DNA from: a virus
DNA length: 58,061 nucleotides
Virus record (IMG/VR): IMGVR_UViG_3300036826_000378
Location: 1-58,061 of that record
Strand: one strand, 5' to 3'
Below, one piece after another: positions 29,389 to 38,104 of the stretch (its first letter is position 1; each line of letters starts with the position of its first letter). The notes beneath the pieces were generated by a model that saw nothing but the letters and a program-made list of their open reading frames with translations, made no database searches and was not told the origin of the DNA. Both the position numbers and the translations under genes were made by a program.

Positions 29389-31758
29389 ATGCCCGACGTC
29401 GTCGCCCCGGCGCTCACTCCCCTGCTCGTTGCGGGGCCCGCCTTGTCAGTGGAAGCCCCCGCCGAGTTCGGTGAGACGGTCCGCCTTCCCTTCCTGAAGA
29501 CGGGCGAGTGGACGTTCGCCAGCGACTACGGCGACATCGCCGTCACAGACACCGACCTGGACACGGTCGTCCGGAACTTCGAGCGTGACGCTCGCCGCCA
29601 GGACATCGCCGTCACGGGAGCGCCGCTGGCGCCGTGGAACGAGGAGCACGCCCCCTTCCCTGACGACGCTGACCCGGCCTCCTACGTCGGACCCGGCGCG
29701 GTCGGCTGGATCAAGGGCCTGGAGCGCGACGGCGACACCGTCTACGCCCAGGTCGAGCTGAACCGTCTCGGCGAGCAACTCATGCGTGACGACCGGTACA
29801 GGGGTGTGAGTCCCGAGCTGATGCTCCACTGGACCGACCCGGAATCCCTGGAGAGCTGGGGCATGACCGCGGTCGGCGGCGCCTTTACCACGCGGCCGCG
29901 GATGAAGGCTCTCGCGCATCGCGACGGCCCCATGACGGAGCTGGCCGCCAGCGAAGCACGCGTCCTGGCCTTCGCCGAGCAGCCAGTGGAGTTCGCGGAC
30001 GGTGGCGGAGAGGGGCACGGCGTCTTCACGGGCTCCCACAGCCACGCGCACCCGGCCTTCGGCTCGCAGGAAGGCGACGAGACGCACGGCCACAAGCACA
30101 GCCACGACGGGGACGCCGAGCACGACCACACGCACGACATGGCGGAGTCGGACAGCGACGGAGAGGGGGGCAGCGACGGGAAGGTCGACTGCCCAACGTG
30201 CAGTGGCGAGGGCAAGGTCATGGGAGGCAAGCGCGACTGCCCTGACTGCGGCGGCAGCGGGAAGGTCACGCCGGCCAAGGCGAAGCAGCTCAAGGCGGCA
30301 GAGCTGTCAGCGAGCTCGACGAACGACCTTCCGGATTCCGCCTTCGCCTACATCGAGCCGGGTGGCGAGAAGGACGCGGACGGGAAGACGACGCCGCGCA
30401 GCCTGCGCCACTACCCCGTCCAGGACAAGGCCCACGCCGACAACGCCGCCGCGCGCGCCGCTCAGCAGATGAAGAAGGGCGGCGAGGGCGCCGCCATCGC
30501 ACAGAAGGCGCTCTCGAAGATCCGCGCGGCGCAGAAGAAGTACGGCGCCAAGGCGGCCACCGAGCTGGCCAGTGTCCATGTGGACAAGCCGCTCACGGAC
30601 CTCTCGATCGCCTACGCCTACCCGGACCGGCAGCGTCTTCCCCTCCACACCGCAGAGGCCGTGAAGGGGTCGATGGCGCGCTTCCAGACGGTGGAAGCAA
30701 GCGAAGAGGAGCGCGACCAAGCGTGGGGTGCGCTTCGCCAGGCGGCCGAGCAGCACGGCGTCGCTGTGCCCACCTCCTGGCGCGAGCTGAAGGCGTCCGA
30801 GTGCGCCGCCCTGCTGATGCAGGAGGGCCTTGATGGCGACGTCGCCGAAGACGTCGCAGAGGGCCAGCTCGCGCCGTGTGTGTGGCAGCCGCCGTACTGC
30901 GACTTCGGCCGCTGTCCCGGCTACACGCGCTCCGACCCAGACAACGACGGGGATGCGGACTGCTGCCTGATGGCCAGCAAGGGCTGCAACGGCTACCAGC
31001 CGATGGTGCAGGTGCAGCCGAGTGCAACTTTCGTGAGTCCGCAGGCTTCGACCTACTACCGCGAGCTGGCATCGCGATCAGGAGGCCCAATGCGACAGAC
31101 AGAGAACACGAAGGAGGAGCCTGTGAAGGCGTCAGAGCCGGCACCAGAGCCGGCCCCGGAGCCTGCTGCGCCTCCTGCTCCCGAACCGACTGCGCCTCCT
31201 GCCGAGCCGGAGCCCGCGCAGCCAACCGCGGAGCCGACCACGCCCGAAGCTCCCGCAGAGCCGGAGAAGCCGAACACCGCGCAGGCGGACCTGTCGGAGT
31301 TCCAGGCGATCCTGGCCGCGGAGCGCAAGGAGCGCGAGGCGCTGACCGCACGCCTGGTGGCGGCGGAGACCAACGTCCAGACCGAGCGCGAGGCGCGCCT
31401 TCGCATGGAGGCCGCCACCCGCCTGGCAGAGGTCGCTGGTCGCGTCGAGAACCTCGTCCGCAGCGGCCGCATCACACCCGCACAGCGCGAGCTGGTCATG
31501 GCCGAGCCGGCGAAGCTCAGCGAGGACCCCAGCTTCCTGGCAGTGCTGGAGGCGGCGCCGGAGAACAGCGCCGTCGACATGCGCGAGCGCGGGACCGGCA
31601 CCGAGGAGAGCCGGCCGGAGGGCGCCCGCCTGGAGGCGGCCGCCAAGGCGCTCATGAGCGAGCGGCAGCAGTCCCTGGACGGAAACGACCCCAACTTCTT
31701 CAAGAACTACAAGGCGGCGCTGCTCGAAGTCGGGCGCACCGGCTATCGGGCCCGGTAG
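29389..31758 (+). CDS. Mu gpI-like prohead protease with metal-binding inserts and C-terminal scaffold
   Basis: 789 residues from ATG 29389. Residues about 25-200 follow the Mu I-type capsid maturation protease (VGWIKGLERDGDTVYAQVEL, YRGVSPELMLHW). Then come a His-rich stretch (about 213-250, HSHAHP, HGHKHSH), a DnaJ-like double CxxCxGxG (about 267-290) and two phage-associated modules (LPDSAFAYIEPGG about 315; RDQAWGALRQAAEQHG about 445). From about 568 a Pro/Glu-rich linker and long helix act as the scaffold. The protease cleaves scaffold and capsid precursors during head assembly. Catalytic residues cannot be named with confidence. Confidence 0.82.
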   Translation: MPDVVAPALTPLLVAGPALSVEAPAEFGETVRLPFLKTGEWTFASDYGDIAVTDTDLDTVVRNFERDARRQDIAVTGAPLAPWNEEHAPFPDDADPASYVGPGAVGWIKGLERDGDTVYAQVELNRLGEQLMRDDRYRGVSPELMLHWTDPESLESWGMTAVGGAFTTRPRMKALAHRDGPMTELAASEARVLAFAEQPVEFADGGGEGHGVFTGSHSHAHPAFGSQEGDETHGHKHSHDGDAEHDHTHDMAESDSDGEGGSDGKVDCPTCSGEGKVMGGKRDCPDCGGSGKVTPAKAKQLKAAELSASSTNDLPDSAFAYIEPGGEKDADGKTTPRSLRHYPVQDKAHADNAAARAAQQMKKGGEGAAIAQKALSKIRAAQKKYGAKAATELASVHVDKPLTDLSIAYAYPDRQRLPLHTAEAVKGSMARFQTVEASEEERDQAWGALRQAAEQHGVAVPTSWRELKASECAALLMQEGLDGDVAEDVAEGQLAPCVWQPPYCDFGRCPGYTRSDPDNDGDADCCLMASKGCNGYQPMVQVQPSATFVSPQASTYYRELASRSGGPMRQTENTKEEPVKASEPAPEPAPEPAAPPAPEPTAPPAEPEPAQPTAEPTTPEAPAEPEKPNTAQADLSEFQAILAAERKEREALTARLVAAETNVQTEREARLRMEAATRLAEVAGRVENLVRSGRITPAQRELVMAEPAKLSEDPSFLAVLEAAPENSAVDMRERGTGTEESRPEGARLEAAAKALMSERQQSLDGNDPNFFKNYKAALLEVGRTGYRAR
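31090..31758 (+). CDS. internal-start scaffolding protein
   Basis: An in-frame ATG at 31090 (codon 568 of the protease gene) is preceded by AGGAGG five bases upstream, and GTG 31123 by AAGGAGG. The product (222 residues) is the Pro/Glu linker plus coiled-coil scaffold (LSEFQAILAAERKEREALT...). This copies the nested protease/scaffold arrangement of Mu I/Z and lambda C/Nu3. Confidence 0.7.
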   Translation: MRQTENTKEEPVKASEPAPEPAPEPAAPPAPEPTAPPAEPEPAQPTAEPTTPEAPAEPEKPNTAQADLSEFQAILAAERKEREALTARLVAAETNVQTEREARLRMEAATRLAEVAGRVENLVRSGRITPAQRELVMAEPAKLSEDPSFLAVLEAAPENSAVDMRERGTGTEESRPEGARLEAAAKALMSERQQSLDGNDPNFFKNYKAALLEVGRTGYRAR

Positions 31759-31788
31759 GGGCGAACAGGAGGTTAGGAGCACACATCA

Positions 31789-32220
31789 ATGGCCGGTGAA
31801 GCCCCCATCCTGGTCCAGACGTTCGACAACGTCGGGCTGGCGAACCCCAACCCCTACAGCGTCATGGAGCTCGACGTCTCGAACTCCGACGCGGTGCGGA
31901 CCTCAGCCAAGCTGCCGACGGCGGCTGACTCCGAGTGCATCGGAGTCCTGTACGACCGTGCCAAGCTGGACACCAACGGCAACGTGGTGGCGAACAGCGG
32001 CTTCGCGCTGCGGATGCAGGGCATCGCACGCTGTGTCGCCGCGAGCGCCATCACCGCGGGCGACTTCGTTGCCGTGCAGGACAACACAGGTCGCATCAGC
32101 ACCCAGGCGAAGGCCACTGCCGGCAACCTGCTCATCCCGATCGTCGGCCGCGCGCTCACTACGTGCGCCAACGCCAACGAAACGGTCCTGGTGCTTCTCA
32201 TGATCGGAGCGAGGGTCTGA
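31789..32220 (+). CDS. head decoration/stabilisation protein
   Basis: 143 residues from ATG 31789, with GGAGGTTAGGAGC upstream. Beta-rich with many small residues (ITAGDFVAVQDNTGRISTQ). Its place between scaffold and major capsid gene and its DUF2190-like pattern indicate a capsid decoration protein that binds the outer shell. Confidence 0.75.
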   Translation: MAGEAPILVQTFDNVGLANPNPYSVMELDVSNSDAVRTSAKLPTAADSECIGVLYDRAKLDTNGNVVANSGFALRMQGIARCVAASAITAGDFVAVQDNTGRISTQAKATAGNLLIPIVGRALTTCANANETVLVLLMIGARV

Positions 32221-32221
32221 C

Positions 32222-33163
32222 ATGCCCTGGGCACCAGACGTTCACATCGATCAGGCCCTGACAACGCTGAGCATCTCGTACAAGAACGAGTCCCTCATCT
32301 ACGACAGGGTCCTGCCGGCGATCCCCGTGGACAAGCGCTCGGACCTGTACTTCATCTACGGCCGCGAGCAGTTCAGGAAGCTGGACGACCTCGTTCGTCC
32401 GGGTTCCGTGAGCCCCGAGTGGGAGCGCACCATCTCGCGTGACAGCTACAACTGCGAGCGTCACGCGCAGAAGCAGCTCATCACGGACGCGGAGCGCCGC
32501 CTCAGCGACAACCCGCTCCAGCCGGACGCCGACACGACGGAGTTCCTGACCGACAGGGTCATGAACCAGCGCGAGTTCAACACGATCTCCCTGGTGACCG
32601 ACTCGACCCAGGTCCCGAACAACCTGACGCTGTCGGGCACTTCCCAGTGGAGCGACTACGTCAACAGCGCGCCGCTCACCAACATCAAGAACGGTCGCCT
32701 CATCGCACGGTTCGGTGCTCTGCGTGAGGCGAACATGATGACGATGTCACTGGACGTGGCACTTGGATTGGCCGATCACCCCAGCGTGAAAGACCTCATC
32801 AAGTACACCAGTCCCGGGAACATCAGCAGCAGCGGGCTGCCGAACGTCATCCGCGGCCTCCAGGTCAACGTGGCCGGCGCGTACATCGACACCAGCAACC
32901 CGGGTGCGACGCCGAGCTTCGCAACGGTGTGGGGCAAGAACGCCTTGATCCACTACACCAACCCGTCGCCCGGCGGGCTGAAGACGATCACCTTCGGTGC
33001 ATCGTTCGAAGCCCCGGACGACACGACCGGGGTGCGCGGCTTCAGCATGATGAAGTGGCGGGACGAGGCGCGGCACGGCGACTACGTCGAGTGCGCCAAC
33101 ACGTACACGCTCAAGCTGATCGCGCCGACCGCGGCGTACCTCTTCCTCGCGGCTGTCGCCTGA
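32222..33163 (+). CDS. major capsid protein
   Basis: 313 residues from ATG 32222. The pattern IYDRVLPAIPVDKRSDLYF near residue 26, YNCERHAQKQLITD, and the ending SPTAAYLF-type strand (IAPTAAYLFLAAVA) follow the HK97-fold capsid proteins that pair with Mu gpI proteases. It forms the icosahedral shell. A strong terminator directly follows, as expected for a highly expressed gene. Confidence 0.88.
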   Translation: MPWAPDVHIDQALTTLSISYKNESLIYDRVLPAIPVDKRSDLYFIYGREQFRKLDDLVRPGSVSPEWERTISRDSYNCERHAQKQLITDAERRLSDNPLQPDADTTEFLTDRVMNQREFNTISLVTDSTQVPNNLTLSGTSQWSDYVNSAPLTNIKNGRLIARFGALREANMMTMSLDVALGLADHPSVKDLIKYTSPGNISSSGLPNVIRGLQVNVAGAYIDTSNPGATPSFATVWGKNALIHYTNPSPGGLKTITFGASFEAPDDTTGVRGFSMMKWRDEARHGDYVECANTYTLKLIAPTAAYLFLAAVA

Positions 33164-33184
33164 CAGGAAGGGCTCGAAGGACAA

Positions 33185-33220
33185 ACGGGGCTGCCGGAAC
33201 GGCGGCCCCGTTCTTCGTTT
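33185..33220 (+). terminator. terminator after the major capsid gene
   Basis: A 12-bp stem (ACGGGGCTGCCG / CGGCGGCCCCGT, one G-U pair), GAA loop, then TCTTCGTTT. Confidence 0.85.
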
Positions 33221-33260
33221 GGTTGGCGAGAGTCGGGCCCGAACCATCATCATCGCGCGC

Positions 33261-33641
33261 GTGGCAGAGTGGGCTTTTACAGACGCAGAGCTGGACGCGG
33301 TGGTGGAGTGGCTGTTCCTGGGCATACCGGGCGGCATCGAGGCGTACCTGAACGACCACCCGTTTGACCTACACCCCGGGAATCCGCAGGCATTGGCCTC
33401 TCTGGCGAAGCGCATCCGCGGCCAGGTGCGGGCCCGGCTTCACAACCTCAGACAGAACCGCGCGCTGCTGGGCAGCGTCAGCGAAGACGGCCGGCACTGG
33501 TTCCGTCGGCGGCGGGGACAGTCCCTCTGTCAGCAGTGCCTGCTACCGGGTTCGAACGAACTCCACAGGAAGTGCTACCGCTGCGGCTCTCCCTTCCACG
33601 GAGAGAGTACCTGCAAGGAGCCGGTCCGGGCCGCTGTGTAG
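33261..33641 (+). CDS. zinc-finger protein
   Basis: 126 residues from GTG 33261 (an in-frame ATG at 33219 lies in the terminator tail). A helical N-terminal half (LASLAKRIRGQVRARLHNL) is followed by a C-terminal double knuckle CQQC...CYRCGSPFHGESTC. Non-structural in character although placed among head genes. Function unknown. Confidence 0.65.
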   Translation: MAEWAFTDAELDAVVEWLFLGIPGGIEAYLNDHPFDLHPGNPQALASLAKRIRGQVRARLHNLRQNRALLGSVSEDGRHWFRRRRGQSLCQQCLLPGSNELHRKCYRCGSPFHGESTCKEPVRAAV

Positions 33642-33685
33642 CTGACCGCCAGGGGCAACCCTGGTCCCGCCATACGTTCACCGGC

Positions 33686-34306
33686 ATGACGGTGAACGAC
33701 AAGCCGGGCCCGCGTGCCGCTGCTGCGGTGGCCGAGCCGGCGCCCGCGCCCCCTGCCCCTCCTGCGATCGAGGATTGGCAGCCCGAAGTTGCGATGCCGA
33801 AGTACGGAGACCGCGGCCCCGCGTGGGACGGTCGCCGCACCCGGCTGCGCACTGCGTACCCGATGATGCGCAACCAGCAGATCCTGGTGCCAGGCGACAC
33901 CTTCGAGGTCAACGCCGTCTACGACAAGGCCAGCAAGCGCTGGGTCGGTCCAGAAGGCGCGCACGTCGAAGACCTCTTCGCCCTCGGCCAGATCGCCGGC
34001 TCGAAGGAGGCCGACAACCGCGCTCGGCTCCAGGCCGCGATCGAGCACGAGCGCGGTGTGCATCCGACACGCGAAGACCCGGAAGGTCGCCCGGACCTCG
34101 CCTCCTACTCGCCGGAGGAGGTCAAGCACCAGTGGGTGCGCGCTATCGCGGGCGGCCAGGACGGCATCAGCCGGCGGGAGCGCCAGGAGTCGCGCAGCGG
34201 CGACGCCAGCACCGACGCGCTGGCCCAGCAACTCGCCGCGCTGCTCCAAGGCGCGGCGCAGCACGCGGGCAGCGCTGCGCCGGGTACCGCGGTCGTGGAT
34301 CGGTAG
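33686..34306 (+). CDS. head-region structural protein
   Basis: 206 residues from ATG 33686. A proline/alanine N-terminal tail, a compact centre (LVPGDTFEVNAVYDKASKRW) and a helical C-terminal tail rich in alanine and glutamine. No family recognised. Its position between capsid and connector genes suggests a head protein. Confidence 0.65.
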   Translation: MTVNDKPGPRAAAAVAEPAPAPPAPPAIEDWQPEVAMPKYGDRGPAWDGRRTRLRTAYPMMRNQQILVPGDTFEVNAVYDKASKRWVGPEGAHVEDLFALGQIAGSKEADNRARLQAAIEHERGVHPTREDPEGRPDLASYSPEEVKHQWVRAIAGGQDGISRRERQESRSGDASTDALAQQLAALLQGAAQHAGSAAPGTAVVDR

Positions 34307-34312
34307 GGCTTC

Positions 34313-34858
34313 GTGGCCTCTCTGATCTATACGCCGCCGGCCGGAGGCAATTTGGAGGCCGTCGAGGTCCGGCTCTCGGCGGGCAGCGGCATGATCTACA
34401 CCTTCTCCCCGGGCGTGCCGACGGACGTCCTGCCCGAGCACGTGTCCAACGTGACGGCGGCCCTCCAGGCACTTGCTGGAACCGTCGCCGCCGTTGCACA
34501 GCCGACCGTCGCGAATGTCGGGACGCCCGGGAGCACGACGTACGGCTACAAGGTCGTCGCGGTCACGGCGGACGGCGACACCGTCCCGTCAACGGAGCGG
34601 ACGACCACGACTGGCAACGCGACACTCGACGGCACCAACAAGAACCGGATCACCTGGGTGGCGCCGACAGCGCTCACCGGCGTCATCACCAACTACAAGA
34701 TCCTGCGCTCGACTGGTGGGGCTACTCAGGGCCGCATCAGCACCGTGGCTGGAAACGTCCTGACGCTCGACGACACCGGCCTCGTGGCGAGCGCGTACAC
34801 GCCCGCTGGCAGCGCGCCAGGCCAGATCGCGGTGGGCACTGGCCCAGGAGAAATCTGA
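34313..34858 (+). CDS. virion protein with Ig/Fn3-like domain
   Basis: 181 residues from GTG 34313. Residues about 62-165 form an Ig/Fn3-like domain (VGTPGSTTYGYKVVAVT, then LTGVITNYKILRSTGGATQG, then LDDTGLVASAYT). The same domain is in the major tail protein at 43835, so the two share a surface module. Likely a capsid or tail surface decoration. Confidence 0.72.
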   Translation: MASLIYTPPAGGNLEAVEVRLSAGSGMIYTFSPGVPTDVLPEHVSNVTAALQALAGTVAAVAQPTVANVGTPGSTTYGYKVVAVTADGDTVPSTERTTTTGNATLDGTNKNRITWVAPTALTGVITNYKILRSTGGATQGRISTVAGNVLTLDDTGLVASAYTPAGSAPGQIAVGTGPGEI

Positions 34859-35187
34859 TGGCAACAGAGAAGAAGGCGACCGCGGAGGTCACCGAGAAGC
34901 CCGCAGACGAGCCCAAGGCCGCCGAAGAGGCCCGGCCGGTGGTGGAGCCCAAGGCGTCGGCCGCGGAGGTCGACCAGGGCCCCTTCACTGCCCTTGCCAC
35001 CTTCCTGCGCAACGGCGAAGAGGTCGAGGTCGGGGAGACGATCACCTTCGGGAAGGGCGAGGCCGACCACGTGAGGGAGCTCCTGGGCATGGGAGTCCTG
35101 CATTCCGGCGGCGGCGCCGACGCGCGCAAGGCCGTGGAGAGCGCCGAGGCAGCGCGGGACATCGCACGTCACACGCCGCCGAGCTGA
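34858..35187 (+). CDS. acidic linker-containing protein
   Basis: 109 residues from ATG 34858 (TGATG). A charged, disordered N-terminal 45 residues (EKPADEPKAAEEARPVVEP) precedes a small domain (FTALATFLRNGEEVEVGETITFG). A similar EKKEATKDALAEGPKAAE layout occurs at 45658. Possibly a head assembly factor. Confidence 0.65.
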   Translation: MATEKKATAEVTEKPADEPKAAEEARPVVEPKASAAEVDQGPFTALATFLRNGEEVEVGETITFGKGEADHVRELLGMGVLHSGGGADARKAVESAEAARDIARHTPPS

Positions 35188-35195
35188 GGTAGCCG

Positions 35196-35459
35196 ATGGC
35201 GGCCGAGTCCGTCAACGGCTGGCTGATGCAGCTCACCGGACAGACCGGGGAGTCCGCTGTCCAGACCTACGCCAAGTGGGCGAGTCTGACAGTGGGCTCC
35301 GACGACTCGCTGTACCGCCTGGTGAACCGGAAGCTCGTGGCCAATGGGAAGTCGGCGCAGGTGAGAGAGAGCTTGGAGGCAACGCTTGCGGCTGGCGGCG
35401 CGGTCGGAGAGAGCGTCGAAGAGATGCTTGCGAAGACAGGGCTCACGGGCTGGTCGTAG
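35196..35459 (+). CDS. small helical head-region protein
   Basis: 87 residues from ATG 35196. Helical throughout (SLYRLVNRKLVANGKS; VEEMLAKTGLTG). No family recognised. Confidence 0.65.
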   Translation: MAAESVNGWLMQLTGQTGESAVQTYAKWASLTVGSDDSLYRLVNRKLVANGKSAQVRESLEATLAAGGAVGESVEEMLAKTGLTGWS

Positions 35460-35496
35460 GTAACGGCAAGTCACTTCTCCTGAGAGGGTTGCTGCG

Positions 35497-36312
35497 ATGT
35501 CCGACCGTCCCCACCGCCTGTTCGACGTAGTTCGGCTGCCGTTCCGGCGGGGGCGCGTTCTCTGGACACGCGACACTGGCGATGCGTACCAACTGCTGAG
35601 GTTTCAGTCGCATCTCCAGGCTGAGATCCGGCGTCGCAATGGGCTGATCGAACACCGCGATCTCGGCTCCGGTCTCGTCACGAACGTCGGCGTCATGGCG
35701 CTCGCCAACGATCCGTCGTGGGCCCAGAACGCTCAGACGCTGAAGCTGGCCAACTGGCACGCGACCGGCACCGGTGTGACGGGCGCCGCGGCGACCGATG
35801 TGGCGCTCCAGGCACTCGCATCGCCGACGACCGCCAACGCCGTTGCGGGAACGCAGAGCCTCGTCTCGGCGGCGAACTCGCAGACGTACAAGACGGTCGC
35901 GACGATCAACTACACGAGCACGCTGGCGATCACCGAATGGGGCCTTCACACGGCTCAGGTGCTCTCGGCGACCACAGGTACGCCGTTCACTGCAACCACG
36001 GCCACCAGCGCGACCGCAACCGGCACTCCGTACTCGGCCAGCTCGGGCACAGTCCAGGGCGAGCAGCAGCTCATCGTGGTCCCGGGCACAACGACCGTCT
36101 ACGGGCTGGTCCTCTCGAACACGACTTCGGTCCTCTCGATCCCAGCCTGGTACAAGATCGCTGACGGCACCGCTGGCAGCACGCCGGGCGCGACAGAGGC
36201 GTTCGCGCTCAAGCCGGTGTTGTGGGACCACAAGGTCTTCTCGGCGATCAATGTGAACTCGGGCGACAGCATCCAGTTCCAGTACAGCTTGCTTTGCAAC
36301 AGCGGAGGCTGA
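35497..36312 (+). CDS. virion structural protein, beta-rich
   Basis: 271 residues from ATG 35497. An N-terminal basic part, then a long beta-rich domain with alternating Thr/Ala strands (LVTNVGVMALANDPSW; TLAITEWGLHTAQVL). The pattern is familiar from phage structural clusters. Probably a surface or fibre component. Confidence 0.68.
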   Translation: MSDRPHRLFDVVRLPFRRGRVLWTRDTGDAYQLLRFQSHLQAEIRRRNGLIEHRDLGSGLVTNVGVMALANDPSWAQNAQTLKLANWHATGTGVTGAAATDVALQALASPTTANAVAGTQSLVSAANSQTYKTVATINYTSTLAITEWGLHTAQVLSATTGTPFTATTATSATATGTPYSASSGTVQGEQQLIVVPGTTTVYGLVLSNTTSVLSIPAWYKIADGTAGSTPGATEAFALKPVLWDHKVFSAINVNSGDSIQFQYSLLCNSGG

Positions 36313-36315
36313 GCA

Positions 36316-36597
36316 GTGGCTGAGTACCATCCCTACACCGTCCTCCGCGAGATGCACCACTTGGCCGAGGCTGAGCACGAGCACTTCGGAGTGCGCGAGG
36401 GCGACCCCGACTCCGCGCCGGTGGACCAGCACGTCTCGCTTGGGATGCGCCCGAACGAGCACCAAGTCGGTCTGTACCTGCCAGGGCAGACGATCCACCT
36501 CACGGACGAGCAGGCCGAGGAGATGATCGCTCAGCGCAAGGTCGCACCGCGCGGCGCCACGGTGCGCTACGAGATGCGCCTCGACTCGGAGCTCTGA
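36316..36597 (+). CDS. small hypothetical protein
   Basis: 93 residues from GTG 36316. Histidine-rich N-terminus (MHHLAEAEHEHFG) and a C-terminal helix (LTDEQAEEMIAQRKV). No family recognised. Confidence 0.62.
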   Translation: MAEYHPYTVLREMHHLAEAEHEHFGVREGDPDSAPVDQHVSLGMRPNEHQVGLYLPGQTIHLTDEQAEEMIAQRKVAPRGATVRYEMRLDSEL

Positions 36598-36600
36598 CGG

Positions 36601-37341
36601 GTGACGGAGATCATCCGGCCGAGCGGCATCCTCATCAACCGCTCGGGCCAGAACCTCCACGTCTGGGGTCCTCCGTCCTACTGGCCGGCATCGGAACGCA
36701 ACCTCCCGACGGTCGTGGGGCCGTTCGCGCGGGTCAACGAGTGGCTGGAGGAGATCGGCGTCCTCCGCGACGGCGTCAAGCTGATCGGCGGCGGCACCGG
36801 CTTCTCGTTCGAGCAGGTGGTCCAGGCGATCGACGCAGACGGGCCCTCGCTGGCCGCCGGCTCAGAGACCGCGCTGGCGACCACGATCACGTTCCTGGGC
36901 AGCGGCACCGGCACCGGTGCCGGCGGCTTCTGGACGTCGGGAAAGACGCTCGGCATCCACTTCCGCGGCGCGATCAGCAGCGCGGGCTCCTCGCCGGGGA
37001 ACTTCAACCTGAACCTCCGACAGACATCCACGGCAGGCACGAGCGCGGGTGCCCAGAGTGCGTACACGCTGGCCAACTCCCTGTCCTCCTCGCCGGTTTC
37101 CCTCGACGCCTATCTCACATGCCGGGTCGACGGTAGCGGCGGCAACGTCGAAGCGTGTGTGACGTACATGCCCGGCGCAACCCCATCATCCGGTACGAAC
37201 GTGGCGCAGCTCGCGCGCGCCAACATCGGCTCGTTCGACACCACGGCGAACCAGCTCTTTGTGGTCTCGGGCCTGTTCTCCGCCTGGGCCAGCGGCGACA
37301 GCGCCATCGCCAAGCTGTTCATCGTCGAAGTCCTGAACTGA
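36601..37341 (+). CDS. virion surface protein, beta-rich
   Basis: 246 residues from GTG 36601. After 80 residues of mixed structure, a Ser/Thr/Gly-rich beta domain (LGSGTGTGAGGFWTSG...) ends in FIVEVLN. Jelly-roll-like composition typical of head fibre or receptor-binding domains. No family named. Confidence 0.66.
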   Translation: MTEIIRPSGILINRSGQNLHVWGPPSYWPASERNLPTVVGPFARVNEWLEEIGVLRDGVKLIGGGTGFSFEQVVQAIDADGPSLAAGSETALATTITFLGSGTGTGAGGFWTSGKTLGIHFRGAISSAGSSPGNFNLNLRQTSTAGTSAGAQSAYTLANSLSSSPVSLDAYLTCRVDGSGGNVEACVTYMPGATPSSGTNVAQLARANIGSFDTTANQLFVVSGLFSAWASGDSAIAKLFIVEVLN

Positions 37342-37354
37342 GGGGGCCCCCGAG

Positions 37355-38104
37355 ATGGGCTTGATCCAGCAGGGGCACAACGAAGTCGCTGGGGCCGGCT
37401 CGGTCGCTCTGACCCTGGGTTCGCCCGTGTCGGTGAACAACCGGCTGGTCATCTGGGTCTACACCTACGGCGCCGGGATCACGCTGACGAAGGTCTCGGA
37501 CGGCCTGAACAATCAGGGTGCCACCTCCGGACAGTACGACCAAGTTGTCGTCACGGCGGACACCTTCAATGGTCACCTGTACGGTTTGACGGCTCCCGTT
37601 ACGGCCGGCGGCTCCGACCTCATTACAGCGACCGCAAGCGGCAGCGCATCGTACCTGTCGATGTGGGCTGGCGAGTACGACAACCTCGGAAACACAGTCG
37701 GCTCCACCGCGTGGGACGTCACGTCGGTCAATCACGGCACCATCGCCACGAGCATGGGGACCGGCACCACGGGCGCTGTGACCGCCGCTGGGGAGACTGC
37801 GATCGCGGCGTTCGGCGATACGTATGTCGGAGGCACCGGGACGGCGGTCACCAGCCCAGGCGGATGGAACGAGAGATTCAACGATACGCTCACTGTGACC
37901 AACGCGATCCCGTTGGTCGTGGTGGACAAGCCGGTCTCCAACGGTTCGACCGTCTCCGCGGACTGGACCTACGTGACCGCAGACGGCAGTAACACCTTTG
38001 CTGCCGCGGTCATCGTGTTCACGACCACCATCATCGTGCCACCGCTGGTGGGCGGCTTCGGCGGGCCGCTGGCCGACATCACTGGCGGCTACTGGATGAC
38101 CTGA
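37355..38104 (+). CDS. virion surface protein, beta-sandwich-like
   Basis: 249 residues from ATG 37355. The sequence is almost entirely beta-strand type (SVALTLGSPVSVNNRLVIWV, YLSMWAGEYDN) and rich in Thr, Gly and Val. It resembles adhesion-type modules found singly in phage virion clusters. The stop overlaps the next ATG. Confidence 0.66.
   Translation: MGLIQQGHNEVAGAGSVALTLGSPVSVNNRLVIWVYTYGAGITLTKVSDGLNNQGATSGQYDQVVVTADTFNGHLYGLTAPVTAGGSDLITATASGSASYLSMWAGEYDNLGNTVGSTAWDVTSVNHGTIATSMGTGTTGAVTAAGETAIAAFGDTYVGGTGTAVTSPGGWNERFNDTLTVTNAIPLVVVDKPVSNGSTVSADWTYVTADGSNTFAAAVIVFTTTIIVPPLVGGFGGPLADITGGYWMT

Noticed and set aside
33219-33260. Upstream ATG of the zinc-finger gene at 33261
   Set aside because: It lies in the tail of the terminator after the capsid gene and adds residues without coding character.
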